This document shows, one piece after another, positions 1-8,165 of a stretch of DNA of 64,000 nt. This DNA is from Paraburkholderia sp. C35 (GTDB lineage: Bacteria; Pseudomonadota; Gammaproteobacteria; Burkholderiales; Burkholderiaceae): NCBI RefSeq assembly GCF_003121405.1, contig NZ_QBUY01000026.1:21234-85233 (forward strand). Direction: 5' to 3'. Under the pieces are notes generated by a model. It had not been told where the DNA came from and searched no databases. It worked only from the letters and a program-made list of their open reading frames with translations. The stretch's first letter is position 1; each line of letters begins with the position of its first letter. Both the position numbers and the translations under genes were made by a program.

Positions 1-758
1 GCGACGGCCAGGACCGGCTCGCGGTCGCCATCGACGCACGCTCGGGCGCCTCGCTCGAAGACATGCCGGAAATGATCCGCGATCTCTCCGGCAAGCACGA
101 CGTCCGCGTGCTGTTCCTGAACGCCAGCACGCAGGCACTCATCCAGCGCTTTTCCGAAACACGCCGCCGCCATCCGCTGTCCGGTTCGCCCGCACACGAT
201 GCCGACGTCGGCGTGCTGACTTCGCTGGCCGAAGCCATCGAGCGCGAACGCGAACTGGTTGCGGGCCTTGTCGAGTTCGGCCATCAGATCGATACCAGCA
301 ACTTGCGGGCAAACGTTTTACGCGCGTGGGTCAAGCGTTTCATCGAACAGGAGCACACGGGCCTCGCGCTGATGTTCGAATCGTTCGGTTTCAAACGCGG
401 CGTGCCGCTCGACGCCGATTTCGTCTTCGACGTGCGCACGCTGCCGAATCCGTACTACGACCGCGAACTGCGTCCGCTGACGGGGCTCGACAAGCCCGTC
501 ATCGATTTCCTCGAAGCCCTGCCCGTCGTCCAGCAGATGATCGGCGACATCGAGTCGTTCCTGCACAAGTGGCTGCCGCATTTCCGCGACGACAATCGCA
601 GCTACCTCACCGTTGCAATCGGTTGTACGGGCGGTCAGCACCGCTCGGTATTCATCGCCGAAACGCTTGCCGCGCGTTTCGGGAGTGAAGCAAACGTGAT
701 AGTGCGGCATCGCGATGCGCCGATCGACGTCGACGACTCATCGAAACTGGTCGCCTGA
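1..758 (+). CDS. rapZ: RNase adapter protein RapZ, 5' end missing
   Basis: The reading frame is open from position 3 (first full codon) and stops at 756-758, giving about 251 visible residues. RapZ proteins are usually 285-300 residues, so roughly 40-50 residues, including the Walker A loop, lie before the window. The C-terminal RapZ signature GCTGGQHRSVFIAE is at about 617-660, preceded by FDVRTLPNPYYD. In enterobacteria RapZ binds GlmZ/GlmY small RNAs and hands GlmZ to RNase E, controlling glucosamine-6-phosphate synthase; that role is family knowledge and may differ here. In related genomes it follows hprK and ptsN, which fits the PTS genes at the other end of the window. Confidence 0.93.
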   Translation, partial: DGQDRLAVAIDARSGASLEDMPEMIRDLSGKHDVRVLFLNASTQALIQRFSETRRRHPLSGSPAHDADVGVLTSLAEAIERERELVAGLVEFGHQIDTSNLRANVLRAWVKRFIEQEHTGLALMFESFGFKRGVPLDADFVFDVRTLPNPYYDRELRPLTGLDKPVIDFLEALPVVQQMIGDIESFLHKWLPHFRDDNRSYLTVAIGCTGGQHRSVFIAETLAARFGSEANVIVRHRDAPIDVDDSSKLVA

Positions 759-817
759 GGGTCCCGCTGGTGGCTTGACCGGCCGCTCGGGGCGGCCCTA
801 ACGGAAAGCGTTGCGCC

Positions 818-1453
818 ATGTCCTCTACACCGTCCGTGCTTGCCGATGTGCCGCTGTTTCCCTTGCACACAGTCCTGTTTCCCGATGGACTGCTGCCGCT
901 GAAAATCTTCGAAGCGCGCTATCTCGACATGGCGCGCGACTGTCTGCGCGACAACACGTCGTTCGGCGTGTGTCTGCTGAAAAGCGGCGGAGAAGTCGCG
1001 CAACCCGATGAACCGTCGATACCGGAACATGTCGGCTGTCTTGCCGAGATCGACGTGTGTGATGTCGACGAATTCGGCATGCTGCTGATTCGCGCGCGCG
1101 GCACCAAACGCTTCCGGCTGCTGTCGCATCGTGTCGAATCGGGCGGACTGCTGGTGGGCATGGCTGAGTTGCTCGGCAGCGATGTGCCGCTCGAAGGCAC
1201 GCAGTACATGGAAAAGTTCGGCGCGTGCGCGGAAGTGCTAGAGCGCATCATCGCGACGATCCGTGAGCGCGATCCCGAGAGTCTGCCGTTCGTCGAACCG
1301 TTCAGGCTCGACGATCCGACGTGGGTTTCGAACCGTCTGTCGGAAGTGCTGCCGATCGCGCTCAAGGCTCGTCAGAAGCTGATGGAGCTACAGGACGCGG
1401 GCGCACGCATCGACATCGTGCATCACTACATGCAGCAGCATCAACTGCTGTAA
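818..1453 (+). CDS. Lon-substrate-binding-domain (LON N-terminal domain) protein
   Basis: This 211-residue protein consists almost entirely of a LON/PUA-like N-terminal domain. Its opening run VPLFPLHTVLFPDGLLPLKI, followed by FEARYLDM, is the hallmark of ATP-independent 'Lon-like' small proteins. There is no AAA+ module and no Ser-Lys protease domain. The family (PF02190) is presumed to bind unfolded peptides or to act as an accessory factor; no specific reaction is established. It lies 59 bp after rapZ on the same strand and converges on mutY with only 16 bp between the stops. Start ATG 818 gives the correct N-terminal motif. Confidence 0.9.
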   Translation: MSSTPSVLADVPLFPLHTVLFPDGLLPLKIFEARYLDMARDCLRDNTSFGVCLLKSGGEVAQPDEPSIPEHVGCLAEIDVCDVDEFGMLLIRARGTKRFRLLSHRVESGGLLVGMAELLGSDVPLEGTQYMEKFGACAEVLERIIATIRERDPESLPFVEPFRLDDPTWVSNRLSEVLPIALKARQKLMELQDAGARIDIVHHYMQQHQLL

Positions 1454-1469
1454 CGCGACCGTTCAACGT

Positions 1470-2585
1470 TCAGATTAGCGAACCCTGCAGGCCTTCGAGC
1501 AGTTTGCGAACAGGCGCAGGGACGCCATACGCGTCGAGTTCGTTCAGCGATATCCACACGGTGTCTGCGTCGCGTGCTGCTGCATGCTTCGAAGAACGAT
1601 CGAATTCAGCGATGCGCGGCTCGATATCCAGCTTGAAGTGTGTGAACACATGCGTGAGCGGCGCGAGCGGCGATACCTGATCTGAAGCGCCGAAGTCACG
1701 CGCGAGTTGCTTGAGCGCGGCTTCATCCACAGCTTCCGGCAAGCTCCACAAGCCGCCCCAGATGCCTGAAGGCGGACGCTTTTCGAGCATCACCGTATCA
1801 CCATCGCGCAGCAGCAGCATCCACGTACGTCGCGTCGGCACGGTCTTTTTCGGGCGCGCTGCGGGCAGTTCACGTTGACGTCCCGTCACGTTCGCCACGC
1901 AATCGGCAGCGAACGGACAACGCACGCAATCCGGCTTGCCACGCGCGCACAGCGTCGCGCCGAAATCCATCAGACCTTGCGTGTACGCGCTGATGTCGTC
2001 GTCGCTTGCGCTCACGGGCAGCAGCGATTCCGCCAGCAGCCACATGCCGTTCTCCACCTTCTTCTCACCCGGAAAGCCTTCGACGCCGAACACGCGCGCC
2101 AGCACGCGCTTCACGTTGCCGTCGAGAATGGTCGCGCGCACGCCGTAAGCGAACGATGCAATCGCCGCGGCCGTCGATCGCCCGATACCCGGCAGCTCGG
2201 CCAATGCTTCGACGGAGTTCGGAAACTGCCCGCCATGCTGTTCGACCACCACCTGCGCACAGCGATGCAGATTGCGCGCTCGCGTGTAGTAACCGAGACC
2301 GGCCCAGAGGGTCATCACGTCATCGGCGGGTGCGGCGGCGAGCGCGGCGACATCCGGAAAACGCGCGAGAAAACGCGCGTAGTACGGAATCACCGTCGAC
2401 ACCTGAGTCTGCTGCAACATGATTTCGGATAGCCAGATGCGATACGGGTCGCGCGTGTTCTGCCACGGCAGGTCGTGGCGGCCATGTTCGCGCTGCCATG
2501 CGATCAGGCGCACAGAGAAATCGGACAGCGCGGGTATCCTGGGAGAATCGACAGGAGAAGCAGTCTTGGAAGCAGGAACGGACAT
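1470..2585 (-). CDS. mutY: A/G-specific adenine DNA glycosylase MutY
   Basis: MutY removes adenine mispaired with 8-oxoguanine, the last line of the GO repair system. The 371-residue protein has the catalytic Glu at about residue 54 in SEIMLQQTQV, the helix-hairpin-helix LPGIGRSTAAAIASFAYG near 130, and a 4Fe-4S motif C-X6-C-X2-C-X5-C in CARGKPDCVRCPFAADC near 205-222. A NUDIX-like 8-oxoG recognition domain follows (RTWMLLLRDGD onward). The frame stays open upstream to 2810, but that part would overlap mutM and has no family similarity, so ATG 2585 is chosen. It begins 7 bp after the mutM stop, so mutM-mutY form a two-gene GO-repair operon. Confidence 0.95.
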   Translation of the reverse strand: MSVPASKTASPVDSPRIPALSDFSVRLIAWQREHGRHDLPWQNTRDPYRIWLSEIMLQQTQVSTVIPYYARFLARFPDVAALAAAPADDVMTLWAGLGYYTRARNLHRCAQVVVEQHGGQFPNSVEALAELPGIGRSTAAAIASFAYGVRATILDGNVKRVLARVFGVEGFPGEKKVENGMWLLAESLLPVSASDDDISAYTQGLMDFGATLCARGKPDCVRCPFAADCVANVTGRQRELPAARPKKTVPTRRTWMLLLRDGDTVMLEKRPPSGIWGGLWSLPEAVDEAALKQLARDFGASDQVSPLAPLTHVFTHFKLDIEPRIAEFDRSSKHAAARDADTVWISLNELDAYGVPAPVRKLLEGLQGSLI

Positions 2586-2592
2586 GAACGGA

Positions 2593-3423
2593 TCAGCGCT
2601 GACAGGTCGGACAGAAATAAGTGGAGCGTTGCCCCTGCACGATCTGTTTGATCGGCGTGCCGCATACGCGGCAGGGCTGGCCCGCGCGATCATAGACGAA
2701 ATAGTCGAGCTGGAAATAGCCGCTCTCGCCATTGCTGCCGACAAAGTCGCGCAAGGTGCTGCCGCCCTTCTCGATCGCGGCGGCGAGCGTGACGCGAACT
2801 GCGTCCGCAAGCAGTTCGTAACGAACCAGCGAAACGCGGCCCGCGGCCGTGGTCGGCCGGATGCCGGCGCGGAACAGGCTTTCAGAGGCGTAAATGTTGC
2901 CCACGCCGACGACGATATCGCCCGCCAGCAGCGCCTGCTTCACCGATACCTTGCGCCCGCGCGTCTTGCGGAACATCAGCGAACCCGAGAACGACGGCGC
3001 GAAAGGCTCGACGCCGAGATCGGCCAGCAAGGGATGATCGAGAATGTCGCCATCCGAGCGCGGGTGCCATAAGACAGCGCCAAAGCGCCGCGGATCGCGG
3101 AAGCGCAAAATGAAGTCATCGAAGATCCAGTCGACGTGATCGTGCTTCGCGGCGGCAGGTGGATGCGGCATGTTGCGTAACACCCTGAGTGTTCCCGTCA
3201 TGCCGAGATGCACGATGAACCAGCCTTCGTCGATCTCGAACAGCAGGTATTTGCCGCGCCGTTCCACCTTGTGGACCAGCCGGCCGTGCAACAGGCGAGC
3301 AAAGCCGGCTGGAATGGGCCAGCGCAGCGCGGGGTTACGCACTTCGACACGTTCGACACGGCGCCCCGCTACATACGGTTCGATTCCGCGTCGGGTGACT
3401 TCAACTTCTGGCAACTCTGGCAT
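2593..3423 (-). CDS. mutM: Formamidopyrimidine-DNA glycosylase (Fpg/MutM)
   Basis: Bifunctional glycosylase and AP lyase that excises 8-oxoguanine and formamidopyrimidines opposite C. The N-terminus MPELPEVEVTRRGIEP supplies the catalytic Pro2 and Glu3. A conserved Lys lies in VERRGKYLLFEI. The C-terminal zinc finger is C-X2-C-X16-C-X2-C (CRVCGTP ... YFCPTCQR), ending in the DNA-binding Arg. The length of 276 is normal for the family. It heads the mutM-mutY operon and is divergent from the TPR-protein gene, with an 87-bp shared upstream region. Confidence 0.97.
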   Translation of the reverse strand: MPELPEVEVTRRGIEPYVAGRRVERVEVRNPALRWPIPAGFARLLHGRLVHKVERRGKYLLFEIDEGWFIVHLGMTGTLRVLRNMPHPPAAAKHDHVDWIFDDFILRFRDPRRFGAVLWHPRSDGDILDHPLLADLGVEPFAPSFSGSLMFRKTRGRKVSVKQALLAGDIVVGVGNIYASESLFRAGIRPTTAAGRVSLVRYELLADAVRVTLAAAIEKGGSTLRDFVGSNGESGYFQLDYFVYDRAGQPCRVCGTPIKQIVQGQRSTYFCPTCQR

Positions 3424-3510
3424 CTCTAACTGGTCTGTAACTTGCGTCCACGGTTATGCGCTTATTGTAGCGAGCGCGTTACAATCGACCGAAACATTGA
3501 ACGGATATGT

Positions 3511-5352
3511 ATGAACCTGTCCATCGTTAAGCAGTTTTTCAAGCGCCCTACGGGTGCGAACGGCGTACCGTACGCTGTTTCCGCACGCCGGATGCTGGGC
3601 GTGGCCGCTCTGGCTGTCTGGACGCTCGCCGCTTTGCCCGCGCATGCGCAGGATCCGTCGCCCGATTCGGATGACAACTCCGTCTCCGTGCAGGACGCTT
3701 TCGGCCCCGATTCCGCCGAAGACAAGACCAATCTGCCCAACATCGCGCTGACGAGCCAGATCGTCTTTCAGGTGCTCGCGGCGGAAGTCGCACTGCAGCG
3801 CAATCAGCCGGCGCCAGCGTATCAAACCTATCTCTCGCTTGCTCGCGACACGCACGACCCGCGCATGGCGCAGCGCGCGACGGAAATCGCACTTGCTGCA
3901 CAAAGCCCGTCGGATGCGCTGACGGCGGCGCAATTGTGGCAACAGTATGCGCCGCAATCGGAACGCGCCGCGCAGCTGGATGCGTCGCTGCTCGTGCTGT
4001 CGGGCAAGCCTGACGACGCAAAGCCGATGCTGGCGAGCGAACTCGCGAAGATCCCGCCCGAGAACCGCGGCAACGGCATTCTCGCGCTGCAACTGCTGAT
4101 CTCGCGCGGGCCGAATCGCGTGGGCGGCCTGCACGTGCTGCAGGATCTGCTCGCGAACGACATGAACCGCCCGGAAGCGCAATTCGCCATCGCCCGCCAG
4201 CAACTGATCGCCGACGATGCACCCGGCGCGCGCAAGTCGCTCGAACAGGCACTGCAGCTGAAGCCCGACTATCTGCCGGCGGCGTTGATGCTGTCGCAGA
4301 TGGGACCGGAAGAGCGCAAGGAAGGCATCGCGTCGCTCGAAAAGTATGTGCAGGCGAATCCGAAGTCGCATGAAGCGCGGCTCGCACTCGCGCAGATGTA
4401 TCTGGCCAGCGATCGCCTCGACGACGCGCAGAAACAGTTCGAGTACATGCAGAAGGACAACCCGAACGATCTGACGCCGCTGATGGCGCTTGCGCTCATC
4501 AAGATCCAGCAGAAAAACCTGCCGGAAGCGCAGAACTATCTGCAGCAATACGCGCAGAAGGCCGAGAAGACGCCGGGCGCGGATCCCGGTCAGGCGTATA
4601 TCTACCTCGCGCAACTGTCGCTCGAGCAGAAAGACACGGCCGGCGCGAACCGCTGGCTGGACAAGATTCCGGCTACGAGCACGCAGTACGTCGCCGCGCA
4701 GATCACGCGCGCACAGCTGCTGCAACGTGACGGCAAAGTGGATGAAGCGCGCAAGCTGCTCGCCGGCATGCACCCGCAGGATCCGCACGAACAGGCGCTG
4801 GTCGCCCGCACCGACGCCGCCATCCTGTTCGACGCGAAGCGGTATCCGGAAGCCGAGGCGCGTCTTGCGCAAGCCACCAGCGATTTCCCGGACGACCCTG
4901 ATCTCACGTACGACTACGCAATGGCCGCCGAGAAGAACGGTCATTTCGACGTGATGGAAACGCAGTTGCGCAAACTGATGCGCACGCAACCGGACAATGC
5001 CCAGGCGTACAACGCGCTCGGCTATTCGCTCGCGGACCGCGGCCAGCGTCTTCAGGAAGCGGACAAGCTGGTCGAGAAGGCGCTCGCGCTGTCTCCGAAC
5101 GATGCGTTCATCATGGACAGCGTCGGCTGGGTCAAGTACCGGCTCGGCGATAACTCGGATGCGATCCGCGTACTGCGCAAGGCCTATGATCTTCAGCCGA
5201 ATGCCGAAATCGGCGCGCATCTGGGTGAAGTGCTGTGGAAGAGCGGCGACCAGGATCAGGCCCGCGCCGCATGGCGCGACGCGCGCAAGCTCGAACCCGA
5301 CAACGATACGCTCGTCAAAACGCTCAAACGTTTTCAGGTGAACGATCTCTGA
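3511..5352 (+). CDS. Secreted or periplasmic tetratricopeptide-repeat protein
   Basis: The protein has 613 residues. Start ATG 3511 is preferred because residues 1-46 then form a signal peptide: a basic n-region, the hydrophobic stretch MLGVAALAVWTLAALP, and an AHA|Q cleavage site. An in-frame start at 3442 would add unrelated residues. The mature part is almost all TPR-like helices (for example AQFAIARQQLIADD, EARLALAQMYLASDRLDDAQ, AYNALGYSLADRGQRLQEAD). It overlaps lolB by one base (TGATG), so it is probably cotranscribed with lolB and ispE. Burkholderia homologues sit in the same place, which suggests a role in outer-membrane or lipoprotein biogenesis. That is inference; the exact function is unknown. 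A -10-like TACAAT lies at 3480-3485 without a good -35. Confidence 0.9.
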   Translation: MNLSIVKQFFKRPTGANGVPYAVSARRMLGVAALAVWTLAALPAHAQDPSPDSDDNSVSVQDAFGPDSAEDKTNLPNIALTSQIVFQVLAAEVALQRNQPAPAYQTYLSLARDTHDPRMAQRATEIALAAQSPSDALTAAQLWQQYAPQSERAAQLDASLLVLSGKPDDAKPMLASELAKIPPENRGNGILALQLLISRGPNRVGGLHVLQDLLANDMNRPEAQFAIARQQLIADDAPGARKSLEQALQLKPDYLPAALMLSQMGPEERKEGIASLEKYVQANPKSHEARLALAQMYLASDRLDDAQKQFEYMQKDNPNDLTPLMALALIKIQQKNLPEAQNYLQQYAQKAEKTPGADPGQAYIYLAQLSLEQKDTAGANRWLDKIPATSTQYVAAQITRAQLLQRDGKVDEARKLLAGMHPQDPHEQALVARTDAAILFDAKRYPEAEARLAQATSDFPDDPDLTYDYAMAAEKNGHFDVMETQLRKLMRTQPDNAQAYNALGYSLADRGQRLQEADKLVEKALALSPNDAFIMDSVGWVKYRLGDNSDAIRVLRKAYDLQPNAEIGAHLGEVLWKSGDQDQARAAWRDARKLEPDNDTLVKTLKRFQVNDL

Positions 5353-5984
5353 TGTCCTTTTCCCTGCCCGCTTTTTCCTTTCCAGCGCCGCGCCGCGCGG
5401 CGCTGGGTCTTGCAGCCGCAGCCATCGTAGCCTTGTCGGGTTGCGCGTCCGTCAAGCCGCAAGGTCCGTCGCTGTCGAATGCCGCAACGGATCTCACCAC
5501 GCAGACCAGCCGCGCGTATCACGGTCGATTCGCCGTTCAATACGTCGATCAGAACGGCCAGCAGCGCAACGCGTACGGCAACTTCGACTGGCAGGAACGT
5601 GGCGACACCGTCACGCTGCAACTGCGCAATCCGCTTGGGCAGACCATGGCGATCGTGACGTCGTCGCCGTCTTCGGCCACGCTCGAACTGCCGAACCGCC
5701 AGCCGCTGACAGCCGATAACGTCTCGACGCTGATGCAGAATGCGCTTGGTTTTGCACTGCCCGTCGAAGGGCTGCGCTACTGGCTGCAGCCTTCCGTTGC
5801 GCCGACATCGAAGGCCAGGACCGAGAAGGATCCGCAGCAGGAGACGCGTCTGAAGGAAATCCAGCAGGACGGCTGGACCATCGACTATCTCGCCTATGCC
5901 GATGCGCCTGCAACCGGCGTGAAGCGCGTGAACCTCGCGCGCACCGAACCACCGCTCGATATCAAGCTCGTGCTCGACCAGTAA
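5352..5984 (+). CDS. lolB: Outer-membrane lipoprotein receptor LolB
   Basis: LolB accepts lipoproteins from periplasmic LolA and inserts them into the outer membrane. The 210-residue precursor has a lipoprotein signal peptide with lipobox LSGC, Cys at residue 31. The mature part carries LolB features such as YHGRFAVQYVDQNGQQRN, WQERGDTVTLQLRNPLGQT and LPVEGLRYWLQ. Its ATG overlaps the stop of the TPR gene by one base, a translational-coupling arrangement. ispE follows 26 bp downstream, the usual lolB-ispE-prs order of proteobacteria. Confidence 0.93.
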   Translation: MSFSLPAFSFPAPRRAALGLAAAAIVALSGCASVKPQGPSLSNAATDLTTQTSRAYHGRFAVQYVDQNGQQRNAYGNFDWQERGDTVTLQLRNPLGQTMAIVTSSPSSATLELPNRQPLTADNVSTLMQNALGFALPVEGLRYWLQPSVAPTSKARTEKDPQQETRLKEIQQDGWTIDYLAYADAPATGVKRVNLARTEPPLDIKLVLDQ

Positions 5985-6010
5985 CCCGCACGCGCGATTT
6001 GCCAAGACTC

Positions 6011-6892
6011 ATGATTGAAACAAACGACTCGCTGCGCGACTGCCTCGCTCCAGCGAAGCTGAACCTCTTCCTGCATATCACCGGCCGTCTGCCGAACGGC
6101 TATCACGCACTGCAGACGGTATTCCAGTTGCTCGACTGGGGCGACACGCTGCACTTCACGCGTCGCGACGATGGCGCGATCACACGCGGCACCGATATCG
6201 CCGACGTTCCCGCCGACAGCGATCTCACCGTGCGCGCTGCAAAGCTGCTCAAGGAACACACGGGAACGCGCCAGGGCGTGAACATCGAGATCGACAAGAT
6301 CCTGCCGATGGGCGCTGGCCTTGGCGGCGGCAGCTCCGATGCAGCGACTACGCTGCTCGCGCTGAACCGTCTGTGGAAGCTCGATCTGCCGCGCGCTGAA
6401 CTGCAAGCGCTCGCACTGAGACTCGGCGCCGATGTGCCATTTTTTGTTTTTGGAAAAAATGCGTTCGCTGAGGGTGTCGGAGAGGCACTCGAGCATGTAC
6501 AATTGCCGCCGCGCCACTTTCTGGTGGTGACACCGAGAGTTCATGTTCCAACGTCAGCAATTTTCTCCGAAAAAGAGTTGACAAGAGATACAAAGCCTCT
6601 CATAATAACGGACTTTCTTGCACAACAAAGCTGCGACGCAAGATGGCCAGACAGTTTTGGCCAGAATGACATGCAGCAAGTTGTCGTGGGAAAATACGCG
6701 GAAGTTGCGCAGGTGCTGAGATGGTTTGATAACATCGCGCCGGCGCGGATGACGGGATCAGGCGCAAGCGTTTTTGCAGCGTTCCGTAGTCGAGATGAAG
6801 CAGTTGCGGTGCAAGCCAAACTGCCAGTCGAGTGGAACAGTGCAGTAACGGCAAGTCTGGATACGCATCCACTCTTTGCTTTCGCGGCATAA
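6011..6892 (+). CDS. ispE: 4-diphosphocytidyl-2-C-methyl-D-erythritol kinase IspE
   Basis: GHMP kinase of the MEP isoprenoid pathway, phosphorylating CDP-ME at the 2-hydroxyl. The 293-residue protein shows APAKLNLFLHITGRLPNGYH near the N-terminus, the GHMP ATP loop LPMGAGLGGGSSDAATTLLA near residues 98-115, and the C-terminal MTGSGASVFAAF. ATG 6011 is chosen; a TTG at 5999 is also in frame but neither has a clear ribosome site. The last third of the gene is unusual: 6541-6660 is about 43% GC by hand count, far below its neighbours, and contains a near-consensus sigma70 promoter (6578-6606). Confidence 0.96.
   Translation: MIETNDSLRDCLAPAKLNLFLHITGRLPNGYHALQTVFQLLDWGDTLHFTRRDDGAITRGTDIADVPADSDLTVRAAKLLKEHTGTRQGVNIEIDKILPMGAGLGGGSSDAATTLLALNRLWKLDLPRAELQALALRLGADVPFFVFGKNAFAEGVGEALEHVQLPPRHFLVVTPRVHVPTSAIFSEKELTRDTKPLIITDFLAQQSCDARWPDSFGQNDMQQVVVGKYAEVAQVLRWFDNIAPARMTGSGASVFAAFRSRDEAVAVQAKLPVEWNSAVTASLDTHPLFAFAA
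6578..6606 (+). promoter_or_regulatory. Sigma70-type promoter inside ispE, likely for tRNA-Gln/prs
   Basis: A perfect -35 TTGACA (6578-6583), a 17-bp spacer and a 5/6 -10 CATAAT (6601-6606) lie inside the ispE coding region, in its low-GC segment. The predicted start is near 6613, about 330 nt before tRNA-Gln. An intragenic prs promoter within the upstream ispE gene is also described for enterobacteria, so the assignment is plausible; activity here is inferred. Confidence 0.65.
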
Positions 6893-6899
6893 GTTTCGT

Positions 6900-6928
6900 T
6901 TCACTGAATGCCCTACACATTCAGTGAA
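6900..6928. other. Perfect 11-bp stem-loop between ispE and tRNA-Gln
   Basis: TTCACTGAATG (6900-6910) and CATTCAGTGAA (6918-6928) form a perfect stem around a 7-nt loop, 7 bp after the ispE stop and 15 bp before the tRNA. No run of T follows, so it is not a standard intrinsic terminator. It could protect the ispE 3' end or guide processing of the tRNA precursor. Confidence 0.6.
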
Positions 6929-6943
6929 GCTCAAAGTTAGTGT

Positions 6944-7020
6944 AGGGGAGTCGCCAAGTTGGTCAAGGCACCGGATTTTGATTCCGGCATGCGAGGGTTC
7001 GAGTCCTTCCTCCCCTGCCA
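6944..7020 (+). tRNA. tRNA-Gln(TTG)
   Basis: A complete 77-nt cloverleaf. The acceptor stem AGGGGAG pairs with CTCCCCT, followed by discriminator G and an encoded CCA at 7018-7020. The anticodon stem CCGGA/TCCGG encloses loop TTTTGAT with anticodon TTG at 6978-6980, reading CAA glutamine codons. The T arm is GAGGG-TTCGAGT-CCTTC with one G-U pair. It lies just upstream of prs and is probably on the same transcript. Confidence 0.97.
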
Positions 7021-7067
7021 TAATTTCTCGCAGTTCCTCGCCTCCCACAGCCTGAAGCAGGTGCATG

Positions 7068-8024
7068 ATGAGCAGCCATGACGGCCTGATGGTTTTTACT
7101 GGCAACGCAAATCCTGCGCTTGCACAGGAAGTCGTCAAGATCCTCGGTATTCCCCTCGGCAAAGCAATGGTCTCCCGGTTCTCCGATGGTGAGATCCAGG
7201 TCGAGATTCAGGAAAACGTACGTGGCAAGGACGTCTTCGTCCTCCAGTCCACCTGCGCGCCGACCAACGACAATCTGATGGAACTGATGATCATGGTCGA
7301 TGCGCTCAAGCGCGCATCTGCTGGCCGGATCACTGCAGCCATCCCCTATTTCGGCTATGCCCGTCAGGATCGTCGCCCGCGCTCGGCGCGTGTTGCGATT
7401 TCGGCGAAGGTCGTGGCGAACATGCTGGAAATCGCTGGCGTCGAGCGGATCATCACGATGGATCTGCACGCTGACCAGATTCAAGGTTTCTTCGATATCC
7501 CCGTCGACAACATCTACGCCACGCCCGTGCTGCTCGGCGATCTGCGCAAGCAGAATCACGAGAACCTGCTGGTCGTGTCGCCGGACGTCGGCGGTGTGGT
7601 TCGCGCCCGTGCGCTGGCCAAGCAGCTGAACTGCGATCTGGCCATCATCGACAAGCGTCGTCCGAAGGCGAACATCGCTGAAGTGATGAACATCATCGGT
7701 GAAGTCGACGGTCGTACCTGCGTGATCATGGACGATATGGTCGACACGGCCGGCACGCTCTGCAAGGCTGCGCAAGTGCTGAAGGAACGTGGCGCGACGA
7801 AGGTGTTCGCGTACGCAACTCACCCGGTTCTGTCGGGTGGCGCAGGTCCGCGTATCGCAGCATCGGCGCTCGACGAACTGGTCGTGACCGACACCATTCC
7901 GCTCAGCGAAGAAGCGCGTCAGTGCACGAAGATCCGCTCGCTGACGAGCGCCGGTCTGCTGGCTGAAACGTTCTCGCGTATCCGTCGCGGCGACTCGGTG
8001 ATGTCGCTGTTCGCGGAAAGCTAA
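7068..8024 (+). CDS. prs: Ribose-phosphate pyrophosphokinase (PRPP synthetase)
   Basis: Makes PRPP from ribose 5-phosphate and ATP for purine, pyrimidine, histidine, tryptophan and NAD synthesis. The 318-residue class I enzyme has the ATP-site flexible loop region YARQDRRPRSARVAISAK and the PRPP-binding motif VIMDDMVDTAGTL near residue 220. Two tandem ATGs (7065 and 7068) open the gene; the second gives the usual MSSHDGLMVFTGNANP N-terminus. It is followed by a strong intrinsic terminator but probably shares expression with rplY in part. Confidence 0.97.
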   Translation: MSSHDGLMVFTGNANPALAQEVVKILGIPLGKAMVSRFSDGEIQVEIQENVRGKDVFVLQSTCAPTNDNLMELMIMVDALKRASAGRITAAIPYFGYARQDRRPRSARVAISAKVVANMLEIAGVERIITMDLHADQIQGFFDIPVDNIYATPVLLGDLRKQNHENLLVVSPDVGGVVRARALAKQLNCDLAIIDKRRPKANIAEVMNIIGEVDGRTCVIMDDMVDTAGTLCKAAQVLKERGATKVFAYATHPVLSGGAGPRIAASALDELVVTDTIPLSEEARQCTKIRSLTSAGLLAETFSRIRRGDSVMSLFAES

Positions 8025-8034
8025 AGTATTCGCG

Positions 8035-8064
8035 AAAGCGCCGCATGATGAATGCGGCGCTTTT
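8035..8064 (+). terminator. Intrinsic terminator after prs
   Basis: AAAGCGCCGCAT (8035-8046) pairs perfectly with ATGCGGCGCTTT (8052-8063) around the 5-nt loop GATGA, followed by TTTT. It lies 10 bp after the prs stop. rplY is 100 bp further on. Confidence 0.85.
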
Positions 8065-8165
8065 GCATTTCGGTGTGAGCGAACGAAGGTTCATGCCGTT
8101 TTGTCTGGGGTCTTCCTGAAAGACCCGTTTTACTGCCTGGTCGCGGGCAGATAATGGAGAAGCAA

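Noticed and set aside
3454..5220. 588-codon open frame antisense to the TPR gene
   Set aside because: It mirrors the coding frame of a clear signal-peptide/TPR protein in GC-rich DNA, is Arg-rich and low in complexity, and has no family motif.
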